A stretch of DNA of 60,437 nucleotides from assembly GCA_003240775.1 (NCBI GenBank), contig QFNI01000021.1, positions 1 to 60,437 on the forward strand. Reading direction: 5' to 3'. The notes below the pieces were generated by a model. That model was not told the DNA's origin. It made no database searches and saw nothing but the letters and a program-made list of their open reading frames with translations. A program made the position numbers and the translations under genes. This document shows, piece by piece, positions 44,229 to 52,905 of this stretch; position 1 is the stretch's first letter, and every line of letters begins with the position of its first letter. Origin of the DNA: Mesorhizobium amorphae. GTDB taxonomy: Bacteria > Pseudomonadota > Alphaproteobacteria > Rhizobiales > Rhizobiaceae.

Positions 44229-44299
44229 CGCGAAAACCCCACTTGCCCCTGCGTTCGTTGCGTAGCGGGGCGAGCCGCCTCGATCAAGCCGGGGGCGTT

Positions 44300-44313
44300 T
44301 TGACCGAGATCAA
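44300..44313. promoter_or_regulatory. FNR/FixK-type box upstream of hemA
   Basis: TTGAC-CGAG-ATCAA matches the TTGAT-N4-ATCAA consensus of FNR, FixK and FnrL at 9 of 10 informative positions. It lies 129 bases before the hemA ATG in the galE-hemA divergent region. In Rhodobacter and Bradyrhizobium, hemA genes are activated under low oxygen through such sites. A second degenerate site begins at the TTGACC near 44372. Confidence 0.7.
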
Positions 44314-44441
44314 GGCGAAGCCTTTCCGCGGGTGCTCGAAGGGCTCGGAAACCACCGCGGCCCGTGTCATTTTGACCAAAAACCACACATGGACGGACCT
44401 GCCCCCAACCATTATGTTCCGGCCCAAGTCTGGGGAAAAGC

Positions 44442-45719
44442 ATGAACTACGAACGGTTCTTCGACGAGGCGATCGGCCAGCTCCACGCCGAACGCCGCTA
44501 CCGGGTGTTCGCCGATCTCGAACGCCGTGCGGGTTCCTTTCCCACCGCCACCTTCCGCAAGGATGGCGAAGCGCGCGACATCACCGTCTGGTGCTCCAAC
44601 GATTATCTCGGCATGGGCCAGCACGAGCGCGTGGTCCAGGCGCTGCAGGACACGGCTGCCAAGCTCGGCGCGGGCGCCGGCGGCACGCGCAACATCTCCG
44701 GCACCAATCATCCGCTGGTCGAGCTGGAGAATGAGCTCGCCGATCTGCACGGCAAGGAAGCGGCACTCGTCTTCACTTCGGGCTTCGTGTCGAACGAGGC
44801 CTCGATCTCGACCATCGCCCGGCTCCTGCCCAACTGCCTCGTGCTGTCCGACGAGTTGAACCACGCCTCCATGATCGAGGGCGTGCGCCGCTCGGGCGCG
44901 GAAAAGAAGATTTTCCGCCACAACGACGTGGCCCATCTCGAAAGCCTCTTGAAGGCGGCGGGCCGCGAACGCGCCAAGCTGATCGTGTTCGAGAGCGTGT
45001 ATTCCATGGATGGCGACGTGGCCCCGATCGAGGAGATCGTGGAACTGGCCGAGCGCTGGAACGCCATGACCTATATCGACGAGGTCCACGCTGTCGGCAT
45101 GTACGGCCCGCGCGGCGGCGGCATCACCGAGCGCGAAGGCTTGGCCGACCGCATCGACGTGATCGAGGGCACACTGGCCAAGGCATTCGGTACGCTGGGC
45201 GGCTACATCACGGGCAAGGCTGCGGTGATCGACGCCGTGCGCTCCTATGCACCGGGCTTCATCTTCACGACGGCGCTTCCGCCCGCGATCGCGGCTGCAG
45301 CCACTGCTTCCATCCGCCACCTCAAGGCATCGAACGCCGAGCGCGAGGGCCAGGCACGCCAAGCAGCTCGCACCAAGGATGTGCTGCGCGCCGCCGGCCT
45401 GCCGGTGATGGATTCGGAAACCCATATCGTGCCCGTGCTGGTGGGCGACCCCGAGCTCTGCAAGCAGGCGAGCGACCGTCTGCTCGAAAAGCACGGCATC
45501 TACATCCAGCCGATCAACTACCCCACCGTGCCGCGCGGCACCGAGCGCCTGCGCATCACGCCGACCCCGCTACATGGCGACATGCTGATCGATGACCTGC
45601 GTGACGCGCTGGTCGAAACCTGGAACGCGATCGGCATCCCCTTCGAGGCCGACGACCGCCCTGCCGTCCAGCAGATGGGCCGCGTGGTGCCGCTGATGGT
45701 GAGCAAGGCCGGCGGCTGA
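44442..45719 (+). CDS. hemA: 5-Aminolevulinate synthase
   Basis: A 425-residue PLP enzyme of the alpha-oxoamine synthase family. Motifs are NDYLGMGQH (about residues 53-61), GAGAGGTRNISGT (about 78-90), DEVHAVGMYGPRGGG (about 213-227) and the PLP lysine in IEGTLAKAFGTLGGYI (about 241-256). It condenses glycine and succinyl-CoA to ALA, the C4 heme route of alphaproteobacteria. It ends at a bidirectional terminator shared with mscL. Confidence 0.97.
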   Translation: MNYERFFDEAIGQLHAERRYRVFADLERRAGSFPTATFRKDGEARDITVWCSNDYLGMGQHERVVQALQDTAAKLGAGAGGTRNISGTNHPLVELENELADLHGKEAALVFTSGFVSNEASISTIARLLPNCLVLSDELNHASMIEGVRRSGAEKKIFRHNDVAHLESLLKAAGRERAKLIVFESVYSMDGDVAPIEEIVELAERWNAMTYIDEVHAVGMYGPRGGGITEREGLADRIDVIEGTLAKAFGTLGGYITGKAAVIDAVRSYAPGFIFTTALPPAIAAAATASIRHLKASNAEREGQARQAARTKDVLRAAGLPVMDSETHIVPVLVGDPELCKQASDRLLEKHGIYIQPINYPTVPRGTERLRITPTPLHGDMLIDDLRDALVETWNAIGIPFEADDRPAVQQMGRVVPLMVSKAGG

Positions 45720-45739
45720 GCCCGCAGAAAGCAGACATG

Positions 45740-45771
45740 AAAAAGGGCGCCGCGAGGCGCCCTTTTCTTTT
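45740..45771. terminator. Bidirectional intrinsic terminator between hemA and mscL
   Basis: Eleven-base arms AAAAGGGCGCC / GGCGCCCTTTT around a GCGA loop are followed by CTTTT. The A-run on the left serves the mscL strand. Confidence 0.92.
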
Positions 45772-45788
45772 AGGATGAGGAAAGAGGC

Positions 45789-46223
45789 TTAGAGCGTCGG
45801 GCGGCGGGCCAGGAGATCACGGATCTCGGTGAGCAGCGCGACATCGGCGGGAGGTGCGGCAGGCACGTCGGACACCTTTTCGTCGCGCGCAGCGCGGCGG
45901 CGCAACTCGTTCACGCCCTTGACCATCAGGAAGATGATGAAGGCGAGGATCAGGAAGTTGATCACGACGGTAAGGAAGTTGCCGTAGGCGAATACCGCAC
46001 CCTGCTCGCGCGCAGCGGCAAGCGTGGTCGCCGTCACCGTGCTCGACAGCGGCAGGAAGTAGTTCGAGAAGTCGAAGCCGCCGAAGATGGCGCCGACGAT
46101 GGGCATGATGACGTCGTTGACGAGCGACGTGACGATCAACCCGAAGGCACCGCCGATGATCACGCCGACCGCGAGATCCATCACATTGCCCTTGGAGATG
46201 AACTCCTGGAATTCTTTCAGCAT
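45789..46223 (-). CDS. mscL: Large-conductance mechanosensitive channel MscL
   Basis: A 144-residue MscL. N-terminal helix MLKEFQEFISKGNVMDLAVGV, TM1 GVIIGGAFGLIVTSLVNDVI, TM2 NFLTVVINFLILAFIIFLMV, and a C-terminal bundle helix ending DLLARRP. It opens on membrane tension to release solutes on hypo-osmotic shock. A GGGGAG site precedes ATG 46223. Confidence 0.96.
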   Translation of the reverse strand: MLKEFQEFISKGNVMDLAVGVIIGGAFGLIVTSLVNDVIMPIVGAIFGGFDFSNYFLPLSSTVTATTLAAAREQGAVFAYGNFLTVVINFLILAFIIFLMVKGVNELRRRAARDEKVSDVPAAPPADVALLTEIRDLLARRPTL

Positions 46224-46342
46224 GGCAGGCTCCCCGCATGGCCATCCCACCCCGGTGGCAGGAAAGGCCACATTGCGCCGCTTTCGCCTGAATGCAATTC
46301 ACCCAAAAGCGCTGTTCACAACTTGCGCGGGTTAACCGATCC

Positions 46343-46783
46343 TCAGGGAAGTGCCGTGCGGTCTGGCGCGGGCGGCACGGGCTCGGCGGGAGCGGGCGTG
46401 GTCTGGGTGGGCGGTTCGGTGCCGCGCGTGGCATCCACGAAGCCGCGCACGAACCGCTCCATCACGCCGATCGAGCGCTCAATGTCCTGGTCGGTCGGCA
46501 GTTTCATAGCAGGCGCGCTTTCGAGCGCCGCAATCCGCGCCTCGAGGGCTGCGATCGTCTCGTGCATCCGCTCGGTTTCCGTCAGCATGGCGTCACGGTC
46601 GTCGGCGGCCATGCGGCAGATCAGGCGCTCGCCTTCCTCGCGGCAAAGCGACATCGCGCCGGTCTGCGTGTCCATCCGCACATAGCCATCGTCCTCGCGC
46701 TCGATGGTGAAGCGCTCGGGCGCATCCTGGGCGTAGGCCAGAGTGGGGACGAGAAGAAGCGGGAGAAGGGTGAGACGGCGCAT
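46343..46783 (-). CDS. Secreted hypothetical protein with coiled coil
   Basis: A 146-residue protein: a signal peptide (LTLLPLLLVPTLAYAQ), a small domain with a cysteine pair (MSLCREEGERLICRMA), a heptad helix (ETERMHETIAALEARIAALE) and a proline-rich tail (PPTQTTPAPAEPVPPAP). It is predicted periplasmic, perhaps trimeric through the helix. No family recognised. A GGAGACACTTCC region precedes the start. Confidence 0.6.
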   Translation of the reverse strand: MRRLTLLPLLLVPTLAYAQDAPERFTIEREDDGYVRMDTQTGAMSLCREEGERLICRMAADDRDAMLTETERMHETIAALEARIAALESAPAMKLPTDQDIERSIGVMERFVRGFVDATRGTEPPTQTTPAPAEPVPPAPDRTALP

Positions 46784-46939
46784 GGAAGTGTCTCCGGGTG
46801 AGGTTGGTCCGTGCGAGAGGGCCGGGAGAGGACGAAGGTAGGGCGCGGTGCCGTGCCGGGCCACCATCGGGCATGGCAAGCGAGTGGCTCCCGCCAAATC
46901 CGCGCTTGCGCGCATCGGCCGAGAGCCTATGAAACGCGC

Positions 46940-47284
46940 ATGGCCATGCTCTACAAGATCTGTCCCGAACCCCTTTGGCGCGAAGCCGAAGCGGAAGGCT
47001 CCTTCAAAGGCGCGCCGGTCGATCTGGCGGATGGCTTCATCCATTTCTCGTCCGCATCCCAGGTGGAAGAAACCGCCGCCAAGCATTTCGCTGGGCAGAG
47101 CGGGCTTCTTCTGATCGCCGTGCCCGAGGAAGCGCTGGGCGAAGCGCTGCGCTGGGAGCCCTCGCGGGGCGGGGCGTTGTTTCCTCATCTCTACGGCGCG
47201 CTGCCGGTCTCGGCGGCGGAGTGGGTCGAACCGCTGCCGATCGCCGAAGGCGGACGGCATCTGTTTCCCGAGCTTGCCGCGTGA
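46940..47284 (+). CDS. DUF952 family protein
   Basis: A 114-residue DUF952 protein. It shows LYKICPEPLWREAEAEGSF, then the core DGFIHFSSASQVEETAAKHF (about residues 32-51) and FPHLYGALPVSAAEWVEPL. The fold resembles ADP-ribosyl/glutathione-type small enzymes, but function is not established. Its stop overlaps the pyrD GTG start, a common alphaproteobacterial coupling. Confidence 0.9.
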   Translation: MAMLYKICPEPLWREAEAEGSFKGAPVDLADGFIHFSSASQVEETAAKHFAGQSGLLLIAVPEEALGEALRWEPSRGGALFPHLYGALPVSAAEWVEPLPIAEGGRHLFPELAA

Positions 47285-48351
47285 ACCTCGCCCGCCCACT
47301 CTTTCTGCTCGATCCCGAGCGCGCCCATCGGCTGGCCGTGCGCGGGCTGTCGCTCGTGCCCGGCGGCGCACCTGCGCCGACAGGGACAGCCCTTGCGACG
47401 GAGGTCGCAGGCATCCGTTTCCCCAACCCGCTCGGGCTCGCCGCGGGCTTCGACAAGAATGCGGAAGCGGTGGACGGGACCCTTGCGCTCGGCTTCGGCT
47501 TCACCGAGATCGGCACCGTCACCCCCCTGCCCCAGCCCGGCAGCCCCAAGCCGCGGCTATTCCGGCTGGAGGAAAGCCGCGCGGTGATCAACCGCATGGG
47601 CTTCAACGGCGAAGGCCACGAGGCTGCCCATGCGCGTCTTGCCAAGCGCGCGAAGCGGGGCGGCATCGTCGGCATCAACATCGGCGCCAACAAGGACAGC
47701 GCCGACCGCATGGCGGACTACGAGGCGGGCGTGCGGCGTTTCGGGGCGCTCGCCTCCTATCTCACGGTCAACATCTCCTCGCCCAACACGCCGGGGCTGC
47801 GCGCGCTGCAGGGGCGCGAAGCGCTGCGCGAGCTGCTCGGCCGCGTGACGCAAGCGCGCGCGGGGCTCGCAGGCAAAGGGGCCCAGGTGCCTGTCTTCCT
47901 CAAGATCGCGCCCGACCTCGACGAGGCCGGGCTGGCAGAGGTCGCGGAAGAAGTTCTCGCCTCAGGCATCGAAGGCGTGATCGTGTCCAACACCACGCTC
48001 GCCCGGCCGCTGCCCGCGGGCACGCGGCACGCTGAGGAAGCGGGCGGGCTTTCGGGCCGGCCGCTCTTCGAGCGAGCCACGGTGGCGCTCGCGCGGCTGC
48101 GCCGATTGGTGGGGCCAAGCCTCGCGCTGATCGGCGCGGGCGGGGTGGAATTGGCCGAAACGGCCGCCGAGAAGGTGCGCGCAGGCGCGGACCTCGTGCA
48201 GATCTATTCAGGGCTCGTGTATGGAGGTCCAGCGCTGCCGCGGCGCATCCTGTCGGGCCTGCGCGCGATCGTGGAAAACGAAGGCGGCACGCTGCGCGCC
48301 ATGCGCGACACCAGGCTCGACCATTGGGCGGCAAAGCCCCTCGCGGGCTGA
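47281..48351 (+). CDS. pyrD: Dihydroorotate dehydrogenase (class 2, quinone-dependent)
   Basis: A 356-residue FMN enzyme. The N-terminal helix is LFLLDPERAHRLAVRGLSLV. Motifs are GLAAGFDKNAEAV, GTVTPLPQPGSPKPR, NRMGFNG and INIGANKDS. The active-site serine region is YLTVNISSPNTPGLR (about residues 159-173), and QIYSGLVYGGPALPRRI is near the end. It oxidises dihydroorotate with ubiquinone at the inner membrane. The GTG start overlaps the DUF952 stop. Confidence 0.95.
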   Translation: MNLARPLFLLDPERAHRLAVRGLSLVPGGAPAPTGTALATEVAGIRFPNPLGLAAGFDKNAEAVDGTLALGFGFTEIGTVTPLPQPGSPKPRLFRLEESRAVINRMGFNGEGHEAAHARLAKRAKRGGIVGINIGANKDSADRMADYEAGVRRFGALASYLTVNISSPNTPGLRALQGREALRELLGRVTQARAGLAGKGAQVPVFLKIAPDLDEAGLAEVAEEVLASGIEGVIVSNTTLARPLPAGTRHAEEAGGLSGRPLFERATVALARLRRLVGPSLALIGAGGVELAETAAEKVRAGADLVQIYSGLVYGGPALPRRILSGLRAIVENEGGTLRAMRDTRLDHWAAKPLAG

Positions 48352-48376
48352 TCTTCCCGCGCTAGATGAGGAGGCA

Positions 48377-49270
48377 ATGCCGCTTCCCATCGTCTGCCAC
48401 CCCGACTACGACGCAGCCTTCAATCCGGGCCACCGCTTTCCGATGGGCAAGTATTCGGCCCTGCGCGAGAGCCTGGACAGGCGCGGCCTGTTGGCCGGCG
48501 CGCACGAGCCCGAGCCGCCCACCTTCGAGCAGTTCTCGCTCGCCCACGATCCCGCTTACGTGCGCCGGGTGCTGGATTTCGCGGTGCCGCCCGGGATCGA
48601 GCGCGAGATCGGCTTTCCGGTCTCGCCGCGCGTGTCGCGCCGCGCGCAACTGGCGAGCGGAGGCACGCTGCTTGCCGCACGGCTGGCTCTCACCCATGGC
48701 CTTGCCTGCAACGCGGCCGGCGGCAGCCATCACGCGCGCCGGATGCAAGGCGCGGGCTTCTGCACCTTCAACGATGTGGCGATCGCGAGCTTGGTTCTTT
48801 TGGAGGAAAGGGCGGTGGGCCGCATCCTCGTCTTCGACTGCGACGTGCACCAAGGCGATGGGACGGCGGAAATCCTGGGCGGGGAAGCCCGTGTCTTCAC
48901 CCTCTCGATCCATGCGGAAAAGAACTACCCCGTGCGCAAGGTGCCTTCCTCGCGCGACATCGGGCTGCCCGATGGAATGGAGGACGCCGCCTACGGGGAG
49001 GTCGTGCGCGAGGCGTTGCGGGGGCTGGACGCGGAAAGCTTCGACCTCGTCTTCTTCAATGCAGGCGTCGATCCGCATCGCGACGACAAGCTCGGCAGGC
49101 TCGCATTGTCGGATGCCGGGTTGCGGATGCGAGAAGAGACGGTGATCGGGCATTTCCGAAAGCGCGGGGTGCCTGTTTGCGGAGTGATCGGGGGCGGTTA
49201 CGGCAACGATGTGCCGGCGATCGCCGAGCGCCACGCCATCCTGTTCGAGGTGGGATCAGAGTTTGCGTGA
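48377..49270 (+). CDS. Histone deacetylase-family zinc hydrolase
   Basis: A 297-residue arginase/deacetylase-fold enzyme with an intact active site. GGSHHARRMQGAGFCTFND (about residues 115-133) has the paired histidines, VFDCDVHQGDGT (about 153-164) the zinc Asp and His, and NAGVDPHRDD (about 231-240) the second Asp. GGGYGND follows. Bacterial members deacetylate acetyl-lysine, acetylpolyamines or related amides; the substrate here is unknown. It lies 25 bases after pyrD, likely co-transcribed. Confidence 0.9.
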   Translation: MPLPIVCHPDYDAAFNPGHRFPMGKYSALRESLDRRGLLAGAHEPEPPTFEQFSLAHDPAYVRRVLDFAVPPGIEREIGFPVSPRVSRRAQLASGGTLLAARLALTHGLACNAAGGSHHARRMQGAGFCTFNDVAIASLVLLEERAVGRILVFDCDVHQGDGTAEILGGEARVFTLSIHAEKNYPVRKVPSSRDIGLPDGMEDAAYGEVVREALRGLDAESFDLVFFNAGVDPHRDDKLGRLALSDAGLRMREETVIGHFRKRGVPVCGVIGGGYGNDVPAIAERHAILFEVGSEFA

Positions 49271-49302
49271 GGCGGGCCTCACAGCACGCATAGCCCAGAT
49301 AT

Positions 49303-49605
49303 CTAGCGGCGGAAGCTCAAGAGGCGGATCAGGAGAAACGCGGGCACCACCACGGCTGCGCCGAGCAACACGTAGCCGAAGGCATCGTCGAACGCGTCGA
49401 AGCCCATGTTCCAGACGCTGCGCACTCCGTCTTCCAGCGCAAACAACACGTCGCGCGGCGACCAGCCAAAGAAGCTCATCGCCATGCCCACCAGAAGCGA
49501 CAGCACCGCGAGCTTCACCAGCACACGGGCTGGCGAGTCGCCCAGGAACCGCGCGAGCGGGCCCTGGCGGCGGGCATAGGTGACGGGTTCGTGGCGCTCG
49601 GTCAT
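49303..49605 (-). CDS. DUF6460-like small membrane protein
   Basis: A 100-residue protein with two hydrophobic segments, VLVKLAVLSLLVGMAMSFFGWSP (about residues 28-50) and YVLLGAAVVVPAFLLIRLL (about 78-96). The FFGWSPRDVLF motif is typical of the uncharacterised DUF6460 group in Hyphomicrobiales. Function unknown. Confidence 0.7.
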   Translation of the reverse strand: MTERHEPVTYARRQGPLARFLGDSPARVLVKLAVLSLLVGMAMSFFGWSPRDVLFALEDGVRSVWNMGFDAFDDAFGYVLLGAAVVVPAFLLIRLLSFRR

Positions 49606-49654
49606 CGCATCGAGGTATGGAGGAACCGCCCCGTTTGCAAGCCGCGCTTTCCGC

Positions 49655-49697
49655 TTGGCCGACGCTTGCGCCCCATGCTATGGACTGGGGCGCAAGC
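49655..49697 (+). promoter_or_regulatory. tRNA-Gly promoter embedded in a 12-bp inverted repeat
   Basis: TTGGCC (49655-49660) and TATGGA (49679-49684) are spaced by 18 bases. A perfect inverted repeat, GCTTGCGCCCCA (49664-49675) and TGGGGCGCAAGC (49686-49697), brackets the -10 and ends on the first two bases of the tRNA. Confidence 0.6.
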
Positions 49698-49769
49698 GGG
49701 TATGATGTAATGGTAGCTTGTCAGCTTCCCAAGCTGATCGCGCGGGTTCGATTCCCGCTACCCGCTCCA
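49696..49769 (+). tRNA. tRNA-Gly(CCC)
   Basis: A 74-nt cloverleaf with acceptor GCGGGTA / TACCCGC, anticodon stem TCAGC/GCTGA and loop TTCCCAA (anticodon CCC). The T-arm GGGTTCGATTCCC is present, with discriminator T and encoded CCA. It reads GGG codons. Confidence 0.96.
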
Positions 49770-49782
49770 GCCTTTCTCCCTA

Positions 49783-50619
49783 TCAAGCGCCGATGGCACG
49801 GGCTCCAAGCCGAGTGACGTGGTCTGCGCTGCTCGCGTCGACCTTGCGGTAGCGCGCCTCGATCAAGCTGTAGAGGCCGAAGGCGACGAGGCCGAGCGCC
49901 GCGAGCGCATAGAGGGTGGAGCCGAAAGGCAGGCTCTGGACCCAGTCCATCGCATCGGTGAGGCTGCCCGCCTGCTGCGGATCGACGGCGAGCGCCGCGT
50001 AGACGAAGAAGCCGCCGGTGACGGCCAAAAGCAGGCCCCGTGCGACGAGGCCGAAGGCGCAGACGAGATGGAGCTTGCCGTCATGGGCAGGCGGCAGCTT
50101 CACATGCTTGCGATATTTCGCGGCGACGCCCCGCCACATCTGTACGAAGCCAGCACAGAGCACCACAAGACCCACCGCGCCCACGAGCCAGGGGCCGAAG
50201 GGCTGGCGCATCAGCCAGGCGGAGATGCTCTGCTCGCCGCTGCCGCCACCGTCCGAGCCTCCCCCGAGTGAAAGCGCCAAGCCTGCTGCCGCCAGCGCCA
50301 ATGCGCCCGTCGCGAGGCCGCTGACGATGTTGCCAGCGCGCGCGGCATAGCCCTTGTCGTCGTCCTCATGGCCATCGGCGTTGAAGAGGCCCTGGGCGAA
50401 GCGCCAGAGAACGTGGCCGAGCAGGCCGATCGCGACGAGACCCAGAAGAATGCGGCCGAAGGGCTGGCTGAGGATGGTGGTGAGCGCGCCGCGCGGGCTT
50501 GCTTCCCCACTCATGCCGCCGCCGAGCGCGCCGGACAGCGCGATGATGCCGAGAAGCCCGTAGACCACCCCGCGAGCCGCATAGCCCCACCGCGCCAGAA
50601 GCTCGAACTTGCCCGACAT
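49783..50619 (-). CDS. DUF1206 membrane protein
   Basis: A 278-residue protein built of three tandem DUF1206 units of two membrane helices each. Each begins with a G-Y/F-x-A-R/A-G-x-V/L-Y-like pattern (RWGYAARGVVYGLLGI, FGPWLVGAVGLVVLCAGFVQM, AFGLVARGLLLAVTGGFFVYA). Function is unknown, but members often appear in stress regulons. It is 83 bp downstream of the dCTP deaminase gene. Confidence 0.88.
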   Translation of the reverse strand: MSGKFELLARWGYAARGVVYGLLGIIALSGALGGGMSGEASPRGALTTILSQPFGRILLGLVAIGLLGHVLWRFAQGLFNADGHEDDDKGYAARAGNIVSGLATGALALAAAGLALSLGGGSDGGGSGEQSISAWLMRQPFGPWLVGAVGLVVLCAGFVQMWRGVAAKYRKHVKLPPAHDGKLHLVCAFGLVARGLLLAVTGGFFVYAALAVDPQQAGSLTDAMDWVQSLPFGSTLYALAALGLVAFGLYSLIEARYRKVDASSADHVTRLGARAIGA

Positions 50620-50702
50620 GCCGATGTCTCCGATCCGTGGAGCGCAAAACTCCATGAGCCGGCAAGCCGTTCCCTCCCCTCCCCCGATCGGCGGAGGGAT
50701 CG

Positions 50703-51839
50703 TCACATGCGGAAGTGCTTGGAGAGCTTGAGGCCCTGGGCCTGGTAGTTGGAGCCGAGATCGGTGCCGTAGAGCCGGTCCGGGCGGGCGAGCATGTGCT
50801 CGTAGACCAGGCGGCCGACGATCTGGCCATGCTCGAGGATGAAGGGCACCTCGTGGGAGCGCACTTCGAGCACCGCGCGCGAGCCCGTGCCGCCGGCTGC
50901 CGTGTGGCCGAAGCCGGGGTCGAAGAAACCGGCATAATGCACGCGGAACTCGCCCACCATTGGGTCGAAGGGGGTCATCTCGGCGGCAAAAAGCGGGGGC
51001 ACGTGCACAGCCTCGCAGCTGACCAGGATGTAGAACTCGTCGGGGTCGAGCACGAGCTCGCCCTCGCGCTGGCGCCGGATCGGCTCCCAGAAATCCTCCG
51101 GCGCCTGGGCTGCGCGAACATCGACATCCACCACGCCCGTGTGATGCTTGCCGCGATAGCCGACGATCGAATCCCGGTGCTCGCCCAGGAGGTCGATGGA
51201 AAGCGCCACGCCCGCACCCGAGATCGAGGGGGTGTCGGTGGCGATCAGCGTTTCCGCCGTGTGGAGCTTCCCGAGCTCCTCGCCCGAGAGCAGCGAATGG
51301 CCCTGGCGGAAGCGGATCTGCGACAGGCGCGAGCCCGTGCGCGCGATTATGGGAAATGTGCGCGGCGAAACTTCGAGATAGAGCGGGCCCTCGTAGCCCG
51401 CGGGGATGTGGTCGAACTCGGGCGCGAAATCCGCCATCACGCGAGTGAAGATGTCGAGCCGGCCCGTGGAGCTTTTGGGGTTGGCCGAGGCCGAGATGCC
51501 TTGGGGCAGGCGGAAGGTCTCGAGCAGCGGCACGATGTAGACGCAGCCGGTTTCGAGCACGGCACCTTGGCGAAGGTTGATGGCATGAAGCTTTAGGCGG
51601 TCGAGCTTCGCGGAAACCGTGCTCTGGGGGCCGGGAAGAAAGCTCGCGCGCACGCGGAAGGCCGTTTCGCCGAGCCGCAAGTCGAGGCTTGCGGGCTGGA
51701 TCTGGTCGGCGTCGAGCGCGCGGGGCGCGGAAACTGCGCCCGACGAGAACAGCGAGGCGATGTCGCGGTCGGGCAGGATGCCCGTCGTGCGGGGAGCCTC
51801 GGGGGCCGAACGCGCGAGGGCCGTCGGATGGGCATTCAT
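50703..51839 (-). CDS. dcd: dCTP deaminase, double-length alphaproteobacterial form
   Basis: A 378-residue protein, about twice the length of E. coli Dcd. It has two dUTPase-like halves: the first with DQIQPASLDLRLGETAFRVRA and SANPKSSTGRLDIFTRVMADF (motif like the SSxGR substrate loop), the second with PMVGEFRVHYAGFFDPGFGH and EVPFILEHGQIVGRLVYE. It deaminates dCTP to dUTP for thymidylate synthesis. The fused form is typical of alphaproteobacteria; one half may be structural. Confidence 0.88.
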   Translation of the reverse strand: MNAHPTALARSAPEAPRTTGILPDRDIASLFSSGAVSAPRALDADQIQPASLDLRLGETAFRVRASFLPGPQSTVSAKLDRLKLHAINLRQGAVLETGCVYIVPLLETFRLPQGISASANPKSSTGRLDIFTRVMADFAPEFDHIPAGYEGPLYLEVSPRTFPIIARTGSRLSQIRFRQGHSLLSGEELGKLHTAETLIATDTPSISGAGVALSIDLLGEHRDSIVGYRGKHHTGVVDVDVRAAQAPEDFWEPIRRQREGELVLDPDEFYILVSCEAVHVPPLFAAEMTPFDPMVGEFRVHYAGFFDPGFGHTAAGGTGSRAVLEVRSHEVPFILEHGQIVGRLVYEHMLARPDRLYGTDLGSNYQAQGLKLSKHFRM

Positions 51840-51906
51840 GGGGGCGGCACCTTGCGCGTCAGGAGGCGCCCACCATGAAAGCGAATGGCTAAGAAGCGGT
51901 TTAAGC

Positions 51907-52725
51907 TCAGAAGGGCCCGAAGGCGTAGGTGAAGCCCAGGCTGCCACGGAACTGGTTTTCGGTCTCGATGATCGGGCTGTCGGCCGCGTCGCCCACGAGG
52001 CGGGAGTAGCCCGCACTCGCCGAAAGCGTGAGCTTGTCGTTGAAGCCGTAGTCGAATTCGAGATCGGCGCTGACCGACTTGAAGCCGTCTTCCGCCGTGA
52101 AGGCGTCGAGGCCCGATTCCAGGCTCTGCTCGGGCGTCACCGAGAAGAAGGAGTTCATGTAGTCGCTGTTGGCATAGGTCGCGCCGACCGAAGCCGTCAT
52201 GTCGAGCTTGGGCGCCACTTCCGTGCGCAGGCCGCCGTTGAACTTGAGCTGACCACCATCGGTGTCGCCCGTGATCTGCTGGAGATAGGCGACATCCACG
52301 AAGAAGGGATCGAGGTTGATCGCGCCATAGGCGCCGAGCGTCACGCCGCCGTCGACGTCGCCAAGGCCTTCGAGGCGCTCCGCATCGTCTTCCTCGCGGC
52401 CGAAGGTCCAGCCGCCGGCGGGGCCGACCTCGAAGATGCCCTGGCGGAACAGCGCGAAGCGCACATCGTCCACGCCGCGCACCGTCAGCCGGTCGCCCAG
52501 GCCTTCACCATCGCCGCTGCCGAAGGAAGGGATCACCACGGGAAAGCCGATCACCCGGTAGTCGTCCGAGCCTTCGTATTTCGGCACGATGAGCACCGTG
52601 GCGCCGGCCTCGAACGAGAAACGGCCGGGATCGGGCTCGCCATAGGTCTCGCCCACATCGGCGGCGAGCGCGGGAGAAGACGCGGCAAGCGCCGCAAGAA
52701 GCATCGACCGACCTGGGAAACGCAT
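51907..52725 (-). CDS. MipA/OmpV family outer-membrane protein
   Basis: A 272-residue barrel protein: signal peptide ending ALA (SMLLAALAASSPALA), then amphipathic strands (FSFEAGATVLIVPKYEGSDD, YGFNDKLTLSASAGYSRL). The terminal phenylalanine (FTYAFGPF) is the usual outer-membrane insertion signal. The family includes MltA-interacting MipA and OmpV porins. Divergent from metZ across a 311-bp region holding the metZ promoter and riboswitch. Confidence 0.87.
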   Translation of the reverse strand: MRFPGRSMLLAALAASSPALAADVGETYGEPDPGRFSFEAGATVLIVPKYEGSDDYRVIGFPVVIPSFGSGDGEGLGDRLTVRGVDDVRFALFRQGIFEVGPAGGWTFGREEDDAERLEGLGDVDGGVTLGAYGAINLDPFFVDVAYLQQITGDTDGGQLKFNGGLRTEVAPKLDMTASVGATYANSDYMNSFFSVTPEQSLESGLDAFTAEDGFKSVSADLEFDYGFNDKLTLSASAGYSRLVGDAADSPIIETENQFRGSLGFTYAFGPF

Positions 52726-52863
52726 GGCGTCCTCACGCACTGAACAGGGCGACAGGGCTAGAAGGGGAAGACGGGTGCGGTCAATCGCCGGTTGGGCAGG
52801 CCAAGCCGAATCCTTGGTCCTTGCGTCCTTCCTGCCACGGCCCTGAGACGGCTGTGATCGGAA

Positions 52864-52892
52864 TTGACGGCGGGGGGTCGCGGGCGTATGGG
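52864..52892 (+). promoter_or_regulatory. Promoter of metZ
   Basis: TTGACG (52864-52869) and TATGGG (52887-52892) are separated by exactly 17 bases. The predicted start near 52899 is just before the SAM-II aptamer, as expected for a riboswitch leader. Confidence 0.8.
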
Positions 52893-52905
52893 GCGAGAGA
52901 ACTCC

